In this document: in pieces, positions 24,021 through 31,530 of the stretch
Position numbering within the stretch: position 1 is the first letter of the stretch
How the letters are laid out: each line of letters opens with the position of its first letter
Source of the DNA: Cellulomonas sp. Leaf395
GTDB lineage: Bacteria; Actinomycetota; Actinomycetes; Actinomycetales; Cellulomonadaceae
Reading direction: 5' to 3'
Length of the DNA stretch: 64,000 nt
Assembly (NCBI RefSeq): GCF_001424125.1
Contig: NZ_LMQI01000001.1
Span: 199,757-263,756 of the forward strand
Translations under genes and position numbers: made by a program
Notes under the pieces: generated by a model
The model's database searches: none
What the model saw: the letters and a program-made list of their open reading frames with translations, nothing else
What the model was told of the DNA's origin: nothing

Positions 24021-25667
24021 ATGACCGCAACCGTCCAGGCCAAGAACGTGAGGGCCGGGTTCGGCGATCGCGAGCTGTTCTCCGGCGTCGACCTCGTCGT
24101 CGCACCCGGCGACGTCATCGGTCTCGTCGGCCCCAACGGCGCCGGCAAGTCCACGCTGCTGCAGATCTTGGGCGGCCGTCGCCAGGCCGACAGCGGCAGC
24201 GTCGCGGTGTCGCCCGCGCACGCGCAGCTCGGCTACCTCGCGCAGGAGATCGAGCGTCTCGACGGCGAGTCCGTGCGCGACCACCTCGGGCGTCGGACCG
24301 GCGTGACGCCCGCGCAGATCGCCCTCGACGAGGCCGCCGACGCGCTCGGTGCGGGACAGGACGGGGCCGACGACACCTACTCCGAGGCGCTCGAACGCTG
24401 GCTGGCGCTGGGCGGGGCCGACCTCGAGTCGCGCCTCGGCAGCGTGGCCGACGACCTCGGGCTGACCGTCGACCTCGACCACCCCATGACCGCGCTGTCC
24501 GGGGGACAGGCCGCCCGGGTCGGCCTGGCCGCACTGCTGCTCTCGCGCTACGACCTCTACCTTCTCGACGAGCCGACCAACGACCTCGACGCCGCGGGCC
24601 TGGACCTGCTGGAGGAGTTCGTCGACCGGTCGGAGGCCGCGATCGTCGTCGTCAGCCATGACCGCGAGTTCCTCAGCCGCACCGTCACGGCCGTCGTCGA
24701 GATCGACCGCAGCCTGCAGCGCGTCACCACCTACGGCGGCAGCTACGACTCCTACCTCGACGAGCGCTCGATCGCCCGTCGCCAGGCCCGCGAGGCCTAC
24801 GAGGGGTATGCCGCCCGGCGGGACGCGCTCAACGCCCGTGCGCGGATGCAGCGGGCGTGGATGGAGAAGGGTGTCCGCAACGCTCGTCGGAAGGCGCCGG
24901 ACAACGACAAGCACATCAAGAACTTCCGCGGGCAGACATCGGAGAAGCAGGCGGCGAAGGCTCGGCAGACGGAGAAGATGATCGAGCGCCTGGATGTCGT
25001 CGACGAGCCGCGCAAGGAGTGGCAGCTGCAGATGAGCATCGCGACCGCGGGCCGGTCGGGTGCGGTCGTGGCGGTCGCCCGGCACGCGGTCCTCACCCGC
25101 GGCGACTTCACCCTCGGCCCGGTCGACCTCCAGCTCGACTGGCGCGACCGGGTCGCCGTCACCGGTCCCAACGGAGCTGGCAAGTCGACGCTCCTCGGCC
25201 TGCTCCTGGGCCGTCTGGAGCCGACGTCCGGCACGGTCGACCTCGGCTCCGGCGTGCTCGTCGGTGAGGTCGACCAGGCGCGTCGGGCGTTCGAGGGCGA
25301 CGAGCCGTTGGTCGACGCGTTCTCCCGCGAGGTCCCCGACTGGCCCACGGCCGACGTCCGCACCCTGCTGGCCAAGTTCGGGCTCGGCGGCCACCACATC
25401 CACCGCCCTGCCTCGTCGCAGTCCCCGGGCGAACGGACTCGCGCCGCCCTCGCGCTCCTGCAGGCCCGCGGCGTGAACCTGCTGGTCCTCGACGAGCCGA
25501 CGAACCACCTGGACCTGCCGGCGATCGAGCAGCTGGAGGCCGCGCTCGACAGCTTCGACGGGACGATCCTGCTGGTCACGCACGACCGCCGGATGCTGGA
25601 GACCGTCCGCTTGACCCGTCGCTGGCACGTGGAGGACGGCCAGGTCACCGAGGTCACGGCGGACTGA
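24021..25667 (+). CDS. ABC-F family ATPase
   Basis: A 548-residue protein with two ATP-binding cassettes and no membrane helices, as in ribosome-acting ABC-F proteins. Cassette 1 has GPNGAGKST (37-45), LSGGQ (near 162) and LLDEPTNDLD. Cassette 2 has GPNGAGKST near 380, a degenerate signature SPGERTRAAL and VLDEPTNHLD. The basic, helical interdomain linker (about 255-345) is the segment that reaches into the ribosomal E site in this family. It could be a housekeeping translation factor or an antibiotic-protection protein; the sequence alone does not decide. AAGGAG lies 9 nt before the ATG. Confidence 0.9.
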   Translation: MTATVQAKNVRAGFGDRELFSGVDLVVAPGDVIGLVGPNGAGKSTLLQILGGRRQADSGSVAVSPAHAQLGYLAQEIERLDGESVRDHLGRRTGVTPAQIALDEAADALGAGQDGADDTYSEALERWLALGGADLESRLGSVADDLGLTVDLDHPMTALSGGQAARVGLAALLLSRYDLYLLDEPTNDLDAAGLDLLEEFVDRSEAAIVVVSHDREFLSRTVTAVVEIDRSLQRVTTYGGSYDSYLDERSIARRQAREAYEGYAARRDALNARARMQRAWMEKGVRNARRKAPDNDKHIKNFRGQTSEKQAAKARQTEKMIERLDVVDEPRKEWQLQMSIATAGRSGAVVAVARHAVLTRGDFTLGPVDLQLDWRDRVAVTGPNGAGKSTLLGLLLGRLEPTSGTVDLGSGVLVGEVDQARRAFEGDEPLVDAFSREVPDWPTADVRTLLAKFGLGGHHIHRPASSQSPGERTRAALALLQARGVNLLVLDEPTNHLDLPAIEQLEAALDSFDGTILLVTHDRRMLETVRLTRRWHVEDGQVTEVTAD

Positions 25668-25745
25668 CCTCGCACCAGGGGCGCGCCGCACCTGCAGGGT
25701 TACGCTCGCTCGGTTCGTGGCTCTCGACGACGAGGACGGTTTCCG

Positions 25746-26858
25746 ATGGCGCAGGCCCAGCACGCACCCATCCGGTTCGGTGTGGTCGGCAGCGGGTGGC
25801 GGGCTGAGTTCTTCGTGCGGGTGGCGCGCCTGATGCCGGAGCGGTTCCAGTGCGTCGGCGTGGTCACGCGGTCGGCGGATCGTGGTGCCGAGGTCGAGCA
25901 GTTGTGGGGCGTTCCGACGGTGCGCTCCATCGAGGAGCTGGTCACGGCCGTCGGCCCGACCACGGACCGGCCCGAGTTCGTCGTCGTGTCCGTGCCGTGG
26001 CCCGTGACGCCGGACGCGACCCGTGAGCTGGTCGAGCTCGGCATCCCGGTGCTCGCCGAGACGCCGCCGGCGCCCGACGCCGACGGGCTGCGCGAGCTGT
26101 GGGCGGACGTCGGCTCGTCGGGACTCGTCCAGGTGGCCGAGCACAGCCCGTCGATGCCGTCGCACGCGGCGCGGATCGCAGTCGTCGACGCCGGGCTGAT
26201 CGGCGCGGCGACGAGCGTACAGATCTCGTCCACGCATCTGTACCACGCGGTGGGCCTGATCCGGCGGCTGCTCGGCACGGGCCGCGGAGAGGTCACCGTG
26301 CGGGCGACAGTCGTCACCGCGCCACTGATGAGCCCCCTCGGGCGCGACGGGTGGACCGGCGCGACCGAGCCCGTCGACGCGTGGAGCATCCTCGCGACGC
26401 TCGACTTCGGCGACAGCCGCAGCGCGCTGTACGACTTCACGGACAACCAGTGGCACAACCCGCTGCGCACCAACCGGATCGTGATCCGTGGCTCGCACGG
26501 GGAGATCGTCGACGACACCGTGACGCGCTGGGTCGACGAGCGCACGGTGGTCGCCTCACCGATCGTGCGTCGGACCACCGGCGTGGAGCAGAACCTCGAC
26601 GGGTTCGACCTGGAGCACCTGAGCCTCGACGGACGCGTGCTCTACCGGAACGCGTTCCAGGGTGCTCGGCTGGCTGACGACGACATCGCGGTCGCCGCGC
26701 TGCTCGACACGACGGGCGCGTGGGTCCGCGGCGACGGCCCGGCCCCGTACCCGCTGGCCGACGGGTGCCAGGACCACCTGCTGGGCCTGGCGATCGAGGA
26801 GGCCGCCCGCATGGGTGAGCCGGTCCGCACCGCCAGGGAGGCGTGGGCGGACGCGTAG
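25746..26858 (+). CDS. Gfo/Idh/MocA family oxidoreductase
   Basis: A 370-residue NAD(P)-dependent dehydrogenase. The Rossmann motif GVVGSGWRAEFF (about 12-23) is followed by strand CVGVVTRSADRGAE and the acidic/EKP region, here reading VLAETPPAP instead of EKP. The usual catalytic lysine is therefore missing or displaced. That suggests an altered reaction or a binding role. The C-terminal half has the mixed sheet with SSTHLYHAVGLIRRLLG, which places a His in the substrate pocket. GAGGAC precedes the ATG at 25746 with a slightly long spacing. It may be co-transcribed with the TIGR03557-like gene 38 nt downstream. Sugar or inositol substrates are typical. Confidence 0.85.
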   Translation: MAQAQHAPIRFGVVGSGWRAEFFVRVARLMPERFQCVGVVTRSADRGAEVEQLWGVPTVRSIEELVTAVGPTTDRPEFVVVSVPWPVTPDATRELVELGIPVLAETPPAPDADGLRELWADVGSSGLVQVAEHSPSMPSHAARIAVVDAGLIGAATSVQISSTHLYHAVGLIRRLLGTGRGEVTVRATVVTAPLMSPLGRDGWTGATEPVDAWSILATLDFGDSRSALYDFTDNQWHNPLRTNRIVIRGSHGEIVDDTVTRWVDERTVVASPIVRRTTGVEQNLDGFDLEHLSLDGRVLYRNAFQGARLADDDIAVAALLDTTGAWVRGDGPAPYPLADGCQDHLLGLAIEEAARMGEPVRTAREAWADA

Positions 26859-26896
26859 CGGATGCGGCGCCGCGAGTGCGGTGCGACGGTCGGTCG

Positions 26897-27883
26897 GTGA
26901 CACGTTTCGGCTACACCCTCATGACCGAGCAGTCCGGACCGAAGGACCTGGTCCGGTACGCCATCGCCGCCGAGCGCCTCGGGTTCGACTTCGAGGTGTC
27001 CAGCGACCACTACTTCCCCTGGCTCGACGCGCAGGGTCATGCACCGCACGCCTGGACGCTGCTGGGCGCTGTCGCCCAGGCGACCGAGCGCGTGGAGCTC
27101 ATGACCTACGTGACCTGCCCGACCCTCCGGTACCACCCAGCCGTCGTCGCGCAGAAGGCCGCGACGCTCGGGGTGCTCTCCGACGGTCGGTTCCAGCTCA
27201 ACGTCGGTGCGGGGGAGAACCTCAACGAGCACGTGGTCGGTGAGCGATGGCCCGCGGTGGGCGAGCGCCACGACATGCTCGAGGAGGCCGTCGAGATCAT
27301 CCGCGAGCTGCTCACGGGCGACCGTGTGAACTACACCGGCGACTTCTTCCAGGTGGACTCCGCGAAGCTCTGGGACCTTCCCGACGAGCCGATCGAGATC
27401 GGTGCGGCGGTCTCGGGGCCGGACTCGATCGCGAGATTCGCCCACCTCGTCGACCACCTGGTCGCGGTCGAGCCCGACGCCGAGGCGATCCACGCGTGGG
27501 ATGACGCGCGCGGCCACGCCGTGCCGGAGTCGCGCAAGATCGGCCAGATCCCGATCAGCTGGGACCCGGATCGTGAGAAGGCCGTCGCCCGAGCGCACGA
27601 GCAGTTCCGCTGGTTCGCGGGCGGCTGGAAGGTCAACGCCGACCTGCCGACGACGGAGGCGTTCGACGCCGCCAGCCAGTTCGTCCGACCGTCCGACGTC
27701 GCCGAGCAGATCCCGTGCGGCCCGGACCTGGACGCCGTGGTGGAGGCGGCCTCCGCGTACTGGGAGGCCGGTTTCACCGACCTGGCGATCGTGCAGATCG
27801 GCGACGAGCTCCAGGACGAGTTCCTCGCGAAGGCGGCCGACCCCCTTCTCGAGAAGCTCCGCGCCGCAGCACCCACCGACTGA
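26897..27883 (+). CDS. F420-dependent oxidoreductase, TIGR03557 type
   Basis: A 328-residue LLM-class TIM barrel close to F420-dependent glucose-6-phosphate dehydrogenases. It begins VTRFGYTLMTEQSGPKDLV and carries the landmark SDHYFPWLDAQGHAPHAW (about 37-54), TYVTCPTLRYHPAVVAQKAATL and the glycine-rich VGAGENLNEHVVGERWP. The GTG at 26897 gives the family-typical N-terminus; an upstream in-frame start at 26843 has no support. Its stop lies in the first copy of the 80-90 bp direct repeat. The substrate is unknown, but a hydride transfer with F420 is likely. Confidence 0.88.
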   Translation: MTRFGYTLMTEQSGPKDLVRYAIAAERLGFDFEVSSDHYFPWLDAQGHAPHAWTLLGAVAQATERVELMTYVTCPTLRYHPAVVAQKAATLGVLSDGRFQLNVGAGENLNEHVVGERWPAVGERHDMLEEAVEIIRELLTGDRVNYTGDFFQVDSAKLWDLPDEPIEIGAAVSGPDSIARFAHLVDHLVAVEPDAEAIHAWDDARGHAVPESRKIGQIPISWDPDREKAVARAHEQFRWFAGGWKVNADLPTTEAFDAASQFVRPSDVAEQIPCGPDLDAVVEAASAYWEAGFTDLAIVQIGDELQDEFLAKAADPLLEKLRAAAPTD

Positions 27884-27973
27884 GGACTGGGCCGGAGCGC
27901 AGTGGAGGGTAGGGGTCGCGGAGCGGCACCTGCCCGCTGCGGAGCGCAGGCGCAGGCCGACCATCTGTAGTGA
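27882..27973. repeat. Direct repeat copy A (80-90 bp), upstream of phage-like gene
   Basis: This copy starts at GAGGACTG, across the stop codon of the preceding gene, and runs to TAGTGAG. It shares blocks GCCGGAGCGCAG, GGGGTCGCGGAGCGGC and CAGGCCGACCA with copy B at 28344-28432 in the same order and orientation. It contains three CGGAGCG units. Similarity is roughly 80 percent by eye. Confidence 0.8.
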
Positions 27974-27986
27974 GAGGAGTCCGCAC

Positions 27987-28352
27987 ATGGCTGTCACCGC
28001 ATTCGGCGACCTCCCCCTGGCCGACCGCGACCGGGCCTGGGACGGCGACGCCGCCGAGAAGCGCGTCCGCGCCTGGGCGAAGGCGCAGGTCGAGCCGAAC
28101 GAGAAGTACCGGGACGCCCACGTCTGGTACGACGCCGACTCGAAGGAGAACTTCACCGCGTACAAGCTGCTGATCGCCGACGTCATCGACGGTCGCCTGA
28201 AGGCCGTGCCCCGCGGTGTCTTCGCGGCGGCCGCCGTCATGCAGGGCTCCCGCGGCGGCGTCGACGTCCCCGACAAGGACCGCGACCGGATCAAGAGCCA
28301 CCTGGCCAAGTACTACAAGAAGCTCGACGAGACCCCGCCCTGGGAGGACTGA
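27987..28352 (+). CDS. Phage-like small protein of unknown function
   Basis: A 121-residue soluble protein beginning MAVTAFGDLPLADRDRAWDG. It carries YDADSKENFTAYKLLIADVI and FAAAAVMQGSRGGVDVP, segments I recall from phage structural-module proteins, where such a domain is fused to or encoded near capsid-maturation proteases. Standalone copies occur in actinobacterial chromosomes. No other phage gene is present here, so this looks like a captured, possibly domesticated domain. AGGAG lies 8 nt before the ATG. The gene is bracketed by two copies of one direct repeat, the second overlapping its last codons. Confidence 0.78.
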   Translation: MAVTAFGDLPLADRDRAWDGDAAEKRVRAWAKAQVEPNEKYRDAHVWYDADSKENFTAYKLLIADVIDGRLKAVPRGVFAAAAVMQGSRGGVDVPDKDRDRIKSHLAKYYKKLDETPPWED

Positions 28353-28432
28353 GCCGGAGCGCAGCGAAGGGGGTCGCGGAGCGGCGCCCGCCCGTAGCGG
28401 AGTGCAGGCTCAGGCCGACCACAGGTACTGAG
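28344..28432. repeat. Direct repeat copy B, downstream of phage-like gene
   Basis: It begins GAGGACTGAGCCGG inside the last codons of the phage-like gene and ends near GTACTGAG. It matches copy A block by block with small gaps (one near GCGAAGG). The pair spans the gene and its upstream region with a period of about 462 bp, as expected after a tandem duplication or a repeat-bounded insertion. Confidence 0.8.
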
Positions 28433-28437
28433 CTAGC

Positions 28438-29091
28438 TCATCGCCAGACCACCCCCGCCTCCACCGCCACCAGCGCCGCCTGCAGGCGTGACGTGCAGCC
28501 GAGCTTGCCCAGGACGCGTGTGACGTGCGTCTTCGTCGTCGCCTCCGTGATGTCGAGCGCCCGCCCGATCTCCGCGTTCGACATGCCGGCGCCCAGGCAG
28601 GCAAGGACGTCGCGCTCGCGGGCGGTCAGGTCGTCGAGCCCTCGCGCGGGTGCGGGGGAGGATGGCTGCGCGGCCACCAGGTCGGCGAGCAGCCGACGGG
28701 TCACCTCGGGGGCGAGCACCCCGTCCCCGGCGGCAACGCGGCGGACGGCGTCGACGAGCTCGGCCGCGCCGACGGTCTTCAGCAGGAACCCCACCGCGCC
28801 GGCGGCGAGCACCCCGCGGACGTACTCGTCGAGGTCGAACGTGGTCAGGGCGAGGACGTCGGCGAGCCCTTCGGCGACGATCGCGCGGGTGGCCTCGATG
28901 CCGTCGATGCCGGGCATGCGGATGTCCATGAGCACCACGTCGGGCCGCAGGGCGCGCGCGTTGGCGACGGCGGCGGCTCCGTCGGCCGCCTCGCCGACGA
29001 CGGTGATCCCGTCGGCGCCCTCGAGCATCAGCCTCAGGCCCGCACGGATCGCGCCGTGGTCGTCGGCGACGAGCACGCGCACGTCGGTCAC
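28438..29091 (-). CDS. NarL/LuxR-type response regulator
   Basis: A 217-residue two-domain regulator. The receiver domain has the acidic pocket DD (10-11), phospho-acceptor Asp56 in VVLMDIRMPG, the conserved Thr in ALTTFD and Lys near 106 in FLLKTVG. A linker leads to a LuxR-type helix-turn-helix (LTARERDVLACLGAGMSNAEIGRAL and following, about 150-215). The GTG at 29091 overlaps the kinase stop (GTGA). It should be phosphorylated by the adjacent kinase. Targets are unknown; the neighbouring divergent membrane-protein gene at 30406 is one candidate. Confidence 0.92.
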   Translation of the reverse strand: MTDVRVLVADDHGAIRAGLRLMLEGADGITVVGEAADGAAAVANARALRPDVVLMDIRMPGIDGIEATRAIVAEGLADVLALTTFDLDEYVRGVLAAGAVGFLLKTVGAAELVDAVRRVAAGDGVLAPEVTRRLLADLVAAQPSSPAPARGLDDLTARERDVLACLGAGMSNAEIGRALDITEATTKTHVTRVLGKLGCTSRLQAALVAVEAGVVWR

Positions 29092-30296
29092 GACGCGACC
29101 GTCGGCAGCGAGGCGCGCACGACCCACCGGCCGTCGCAGGGCCCGGCGACGAGGGTTCCGCCCAGTGCCTCGGCGCGCTCCCGCATGGTGAGCAGGCCTG
29201 TCGCGGTGCTCAGCGGCGGCGCCCCGGTCAGCCCCAGCGGGTTCGTCACGACGACCTCCACCTGCTCGCGCCCGCTGACGGCGACCTCGACCGGCGATCC
29301 GGGTGCGTGCCGGGCGGCGTTGGTGAGCGACTCCTGCACGATCCGGAACGCGGCCTGGTCGGTCGCGGCCGGCAGCGGGGCCGGTACCGCGCCGACGACG
29401 ACCACCTCCTGTCCGGCCGACCGCGCAGCCGCGACGAGAGCGTCGAGCCGGGCCAGGCCGGCGGGGGCGGTGACCGGGTCGGGCCGTCCGCGCAGCACCA
29501 GGATCATCGACCGCATCTCCGCCAGGGCTTCCAGAGCGCCCGCCCGCACGGTCCGCAGGGTGTCGCGATCCCGGGAGGTGTCGGGTGACGCCAGCGTGGC
29601 CTCGGTGTGGATGGCCACGGCTGACAGATGCCCGGCGACGACGTCGTGCAGGTCCCGAGCCATGCGCGCGCGCTCCTCGCGCACGGCGGACTCACGGTCG
29701 AGCTCGGCGATCCGGATCGCGTCCGCCGCGACCTCCCGGGCCAGGTCGGCGCGCTCGCGCTCGAGGTCCGCGCGCCGGCTCTCCAGCGCCGCCAGCTCGG
29801 TGCGCTGCCGCACGTCGGACGCCCACCACAGCGGCGTCCCGTAGATCGCCACGGCCTGCAGGAACGTGATGACGGCCGCCCGCAACTCACTCCCGGTGGT
29901 GAGCATCAGCAGCGGGCCGCCGATGCTCACCACGACGACCACCCCGACGATCCGGCGGCGCACGACCGGGGAGGTCAGCAGCGCGGCGGTGTAGAGGGCG
30001 TCGAAGAGCACGACGAAGATGACGATCCCGCCGCCGAGGTACCCGTCGACGGCTGCCAGCACCGCGACCACGACGAGCGTCGCGACGGGGTGCCGCCGCT
30101 TGGCCAGGAGCATCGTGGCGGCGAGCACGAGGATCAGCAGGTGCCACCAGACTGCGTACTGCCCGACGACGGTGTCGGCCATCGCGACGGGGGGCCGACC
30201 GGCCAGACCGAGCATCGCCAGCACGACGCCGAGCACGACGAGGCTGCCCGCGACCGCGCGGTCGTCCTGCATCGCCCTGCGCAGGAGCCGCCCCAT
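29088..30296 (-). CDS. Sensor histidine kinase (HisKA_3/NarX-like)
   Basis: A 402-residue membrane kinase. Four to six hydrophobic helices fill the first 150 residues, then a coiled coil (about 155-205), the H-box RDLHDVVAGHLSAVAIHTE (His near 214) and an HATPase domain with N-box QESLTNAARHAPG. The usual DNGxG G1 motif is not readable; the matching region reads VVVTNPLGL, so ATP binding may be unusual. The ATG at 30296 gives MGRLLRRAMQDD; a second ATG 8 codons later is possible. It is cotranslated with the response regulator. Confidence 0.88.
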   Translation of the reverse strand: MGRLLRRAMQDDRAVAGSLVVLGVVLAMLGLAGRPPVAMADTVVGQYAVWWHLLILVLAATMLLAKRRHPVATLVVVAVLAAVDGYLGGGIVIFVVLFDALYTAALLTSPVVRRRIVGVVVVVSIGGPLLMLTTGSELRAAVITFLQAVAIYGTPLWWASDVRQRTELAALESRRADLERERADLAREVAADAIRIAELDRESAVREERARMARDLHDVVAGHLSAVAIHTEATLASPDTSRDRDTLRTVRAGALEALAEMRSMILVLRGRPDPVTAPAGLARLDALVAAARSAGQEVVVVGAVPAPLPAATDQAAFRIVQESLTNAARHAPGSPVEVAVSGREQVEVVVTNPLGLTGAPPLSTATGLLTMRERAEALGGTLVAGPCDGRWVVRASLPTVAS

Positions 30297-30405
30297 CCGG
30301 CCATCCCAGCACACCGGCGCGGGCGGACCGTCGTCCGAAGGATGTACGCGGGCACGGTCCCGATGCACGACGCGGTGCCGCGCAGCCGGGCCGACGGTGG
30401 TTCAC

Positions 30406-30987
30406 ATGATCGACGTCATCCGAGAGAACCCAGTGGCCGCCCTCGTCGTGGCGTGCGAGATCGCGTTCTGGCTGTTCCTCGCCGCCGCGGTCGTCGCCCG
30501 ATACGCCCTGCACTGGCGCCGCACGTCGACCGTCCTGCTGCTGTGCGAGCCGGTGCTGGAGGTGGTCCTCCTCGTCGCGACGGTCGGGGACCTGCTGCGC
30601 GGCGCGGAGCCGACGTGGACGCACGGACTCGCCGCGCTGTACCTGGGGTTCACCGTCGGGTTCGGCAGGCTGACCGTGCACAAGGTCGACGCGTGGGTGG
30701 CCTACCGGTTCGCGGGGGGACCCGCGCCGGAGCCTCGGCCTCGCGAGGGGGCCGCGGCGCGCGGCTACGAGTGGCGGCTGTGGGGGCGGGTGGTCGTCGC
30801 GTGGCTGGTGTCGTGCGGCGTGCTCGGCGTCCTGATGCTGATCGCGACGCAGCCTGACCAGCGGGAGGTGCTGGCGGGCTGGGCGGGCCGCGCGACGCTG
30901 GTGCTGATCGGGTGGCTGGTGTTCGGGCCGGTCTGGTCGGAGGTGTCGACGCGGGCGAAGCCGCAGAGTGTCAGCGCTCGGTGGTGA
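30406..30987 (+). CDS. Hypothetical four-helix membrane protein
   Basis: A 193-residue integral membrane protein that I do not recognise. Hydrophobic segments lie at about 9-32 (AALVVACEIAFWLFLAAAVV), 42-62, 70-88 and 125-185 (two helices), separated by a basic-acidic loop (PAPEPRPREGAAARG). No signal peptide is predicted. It is divergent from the kinase gene across a 109-bp promoter region and may be part of that regulon. Its last 17 nt overlap the convergent ATPase gene. Confidence 0.7.
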   Translation: MIDVIRENPVAALVVACEIAFWLFLAAAVVARYALHWRRTSTVLLLCEPVLEVVLLVATVGDLLRGAEPTWTHGLAALYLGFTVGFGRLTVHKVDAWVAYRFAGGPAPEPRPREGAAARGYEWRLWGRVVVAWLVSCGVLGVLMLIATQPDQREVLAGWAGRATLVLIGWLVFGPVWSEVSTRAKPQSVSARW

Positions 30988-31384
30988 AGCGGCCGAGCTC
31001 GCTGACGTCGTCGTGACGGAGCTCGAACCAGACGGCCTTGGCCGCCTCGCCGTCCTCCTCGGACGTGCCCCAGCTGCTGGACAGGCGGTCCACGAACATC
31101 ACGCCACGCCCGCCGAGCGCGGTCGGCGGGGGGTCGCGCACCACGGGCACGTCCCGGACGCCGTCGGTGACCTCGACGCGGGTGCGCTCCTCGTCGACGT
31201 GCACGCGCAGGACCACGGGTGGGTCGGCGTGGGCGACGGCGTTGGTGACCAGCTCGCTGACCAGCAGGACCAGCAGGTCGAGGCGCCCGTCGTCGATGCC
31301 GGACTCGGAGAGTCGTTCCCGGGCCCAGTGCCGGGCGGGCGCGACCGCGGAGAGCGCGGGCTGCACGGGCGTCTCGGCGTACAT
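30971..31384 (-). CDS. RsbW/SpoIIAB-like ATP-binding protein
   Basis: A 137-residue single-domain GHKL ATPase of the kind that acts as anti-sigma factor or serine kinase in Actinobacteria. The N-box is LLVSELVTNAVAHADP (about 48-63), the G1 box VEVTDGVRDVP and the G2 box GGRGVMFVDRLSSSWG. No partner sigma factor or anti-anti-sigma gene is adjacent, so its target is unknown. The ATG at 31384 is preceded by GGGAGGC. A hairpin (31415-31434) lies in the upstream region. Confidence 0.82.
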   Translation of the reverse strand: MYAETPVQPALSAVAPARHWARERLSESGIDDGRLDLLVLLVSELVTNAVAHADPPVVLRVHVDEERTRVEVTDGVRDVPVVRDPPPTALGGRGVMFVDRLSSSWGTSEEDGEAAKAVWFELRHDDVSELGRFTTER

Positions 31385-31530
31385 CGGGAGCCTCCCGGAG
31401 AGTGGAACGGGTACGAAGCCCTCTGCGGGCTTTCGTCGACCCCAGCCACGGTCATGCACAACTGATGATTCGGCAACCTGAACACCAGGCTGAAGGACGT
31501 TGCTCGCCCTGTCGGCTGGGACGATGAGCT

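Noticed and set aside
27882..28432. A prophage remnant
   Set aside because: Only one phage-like gene is present, with no integrase, portal, capsid or tail gene and no tRNA attachment site.
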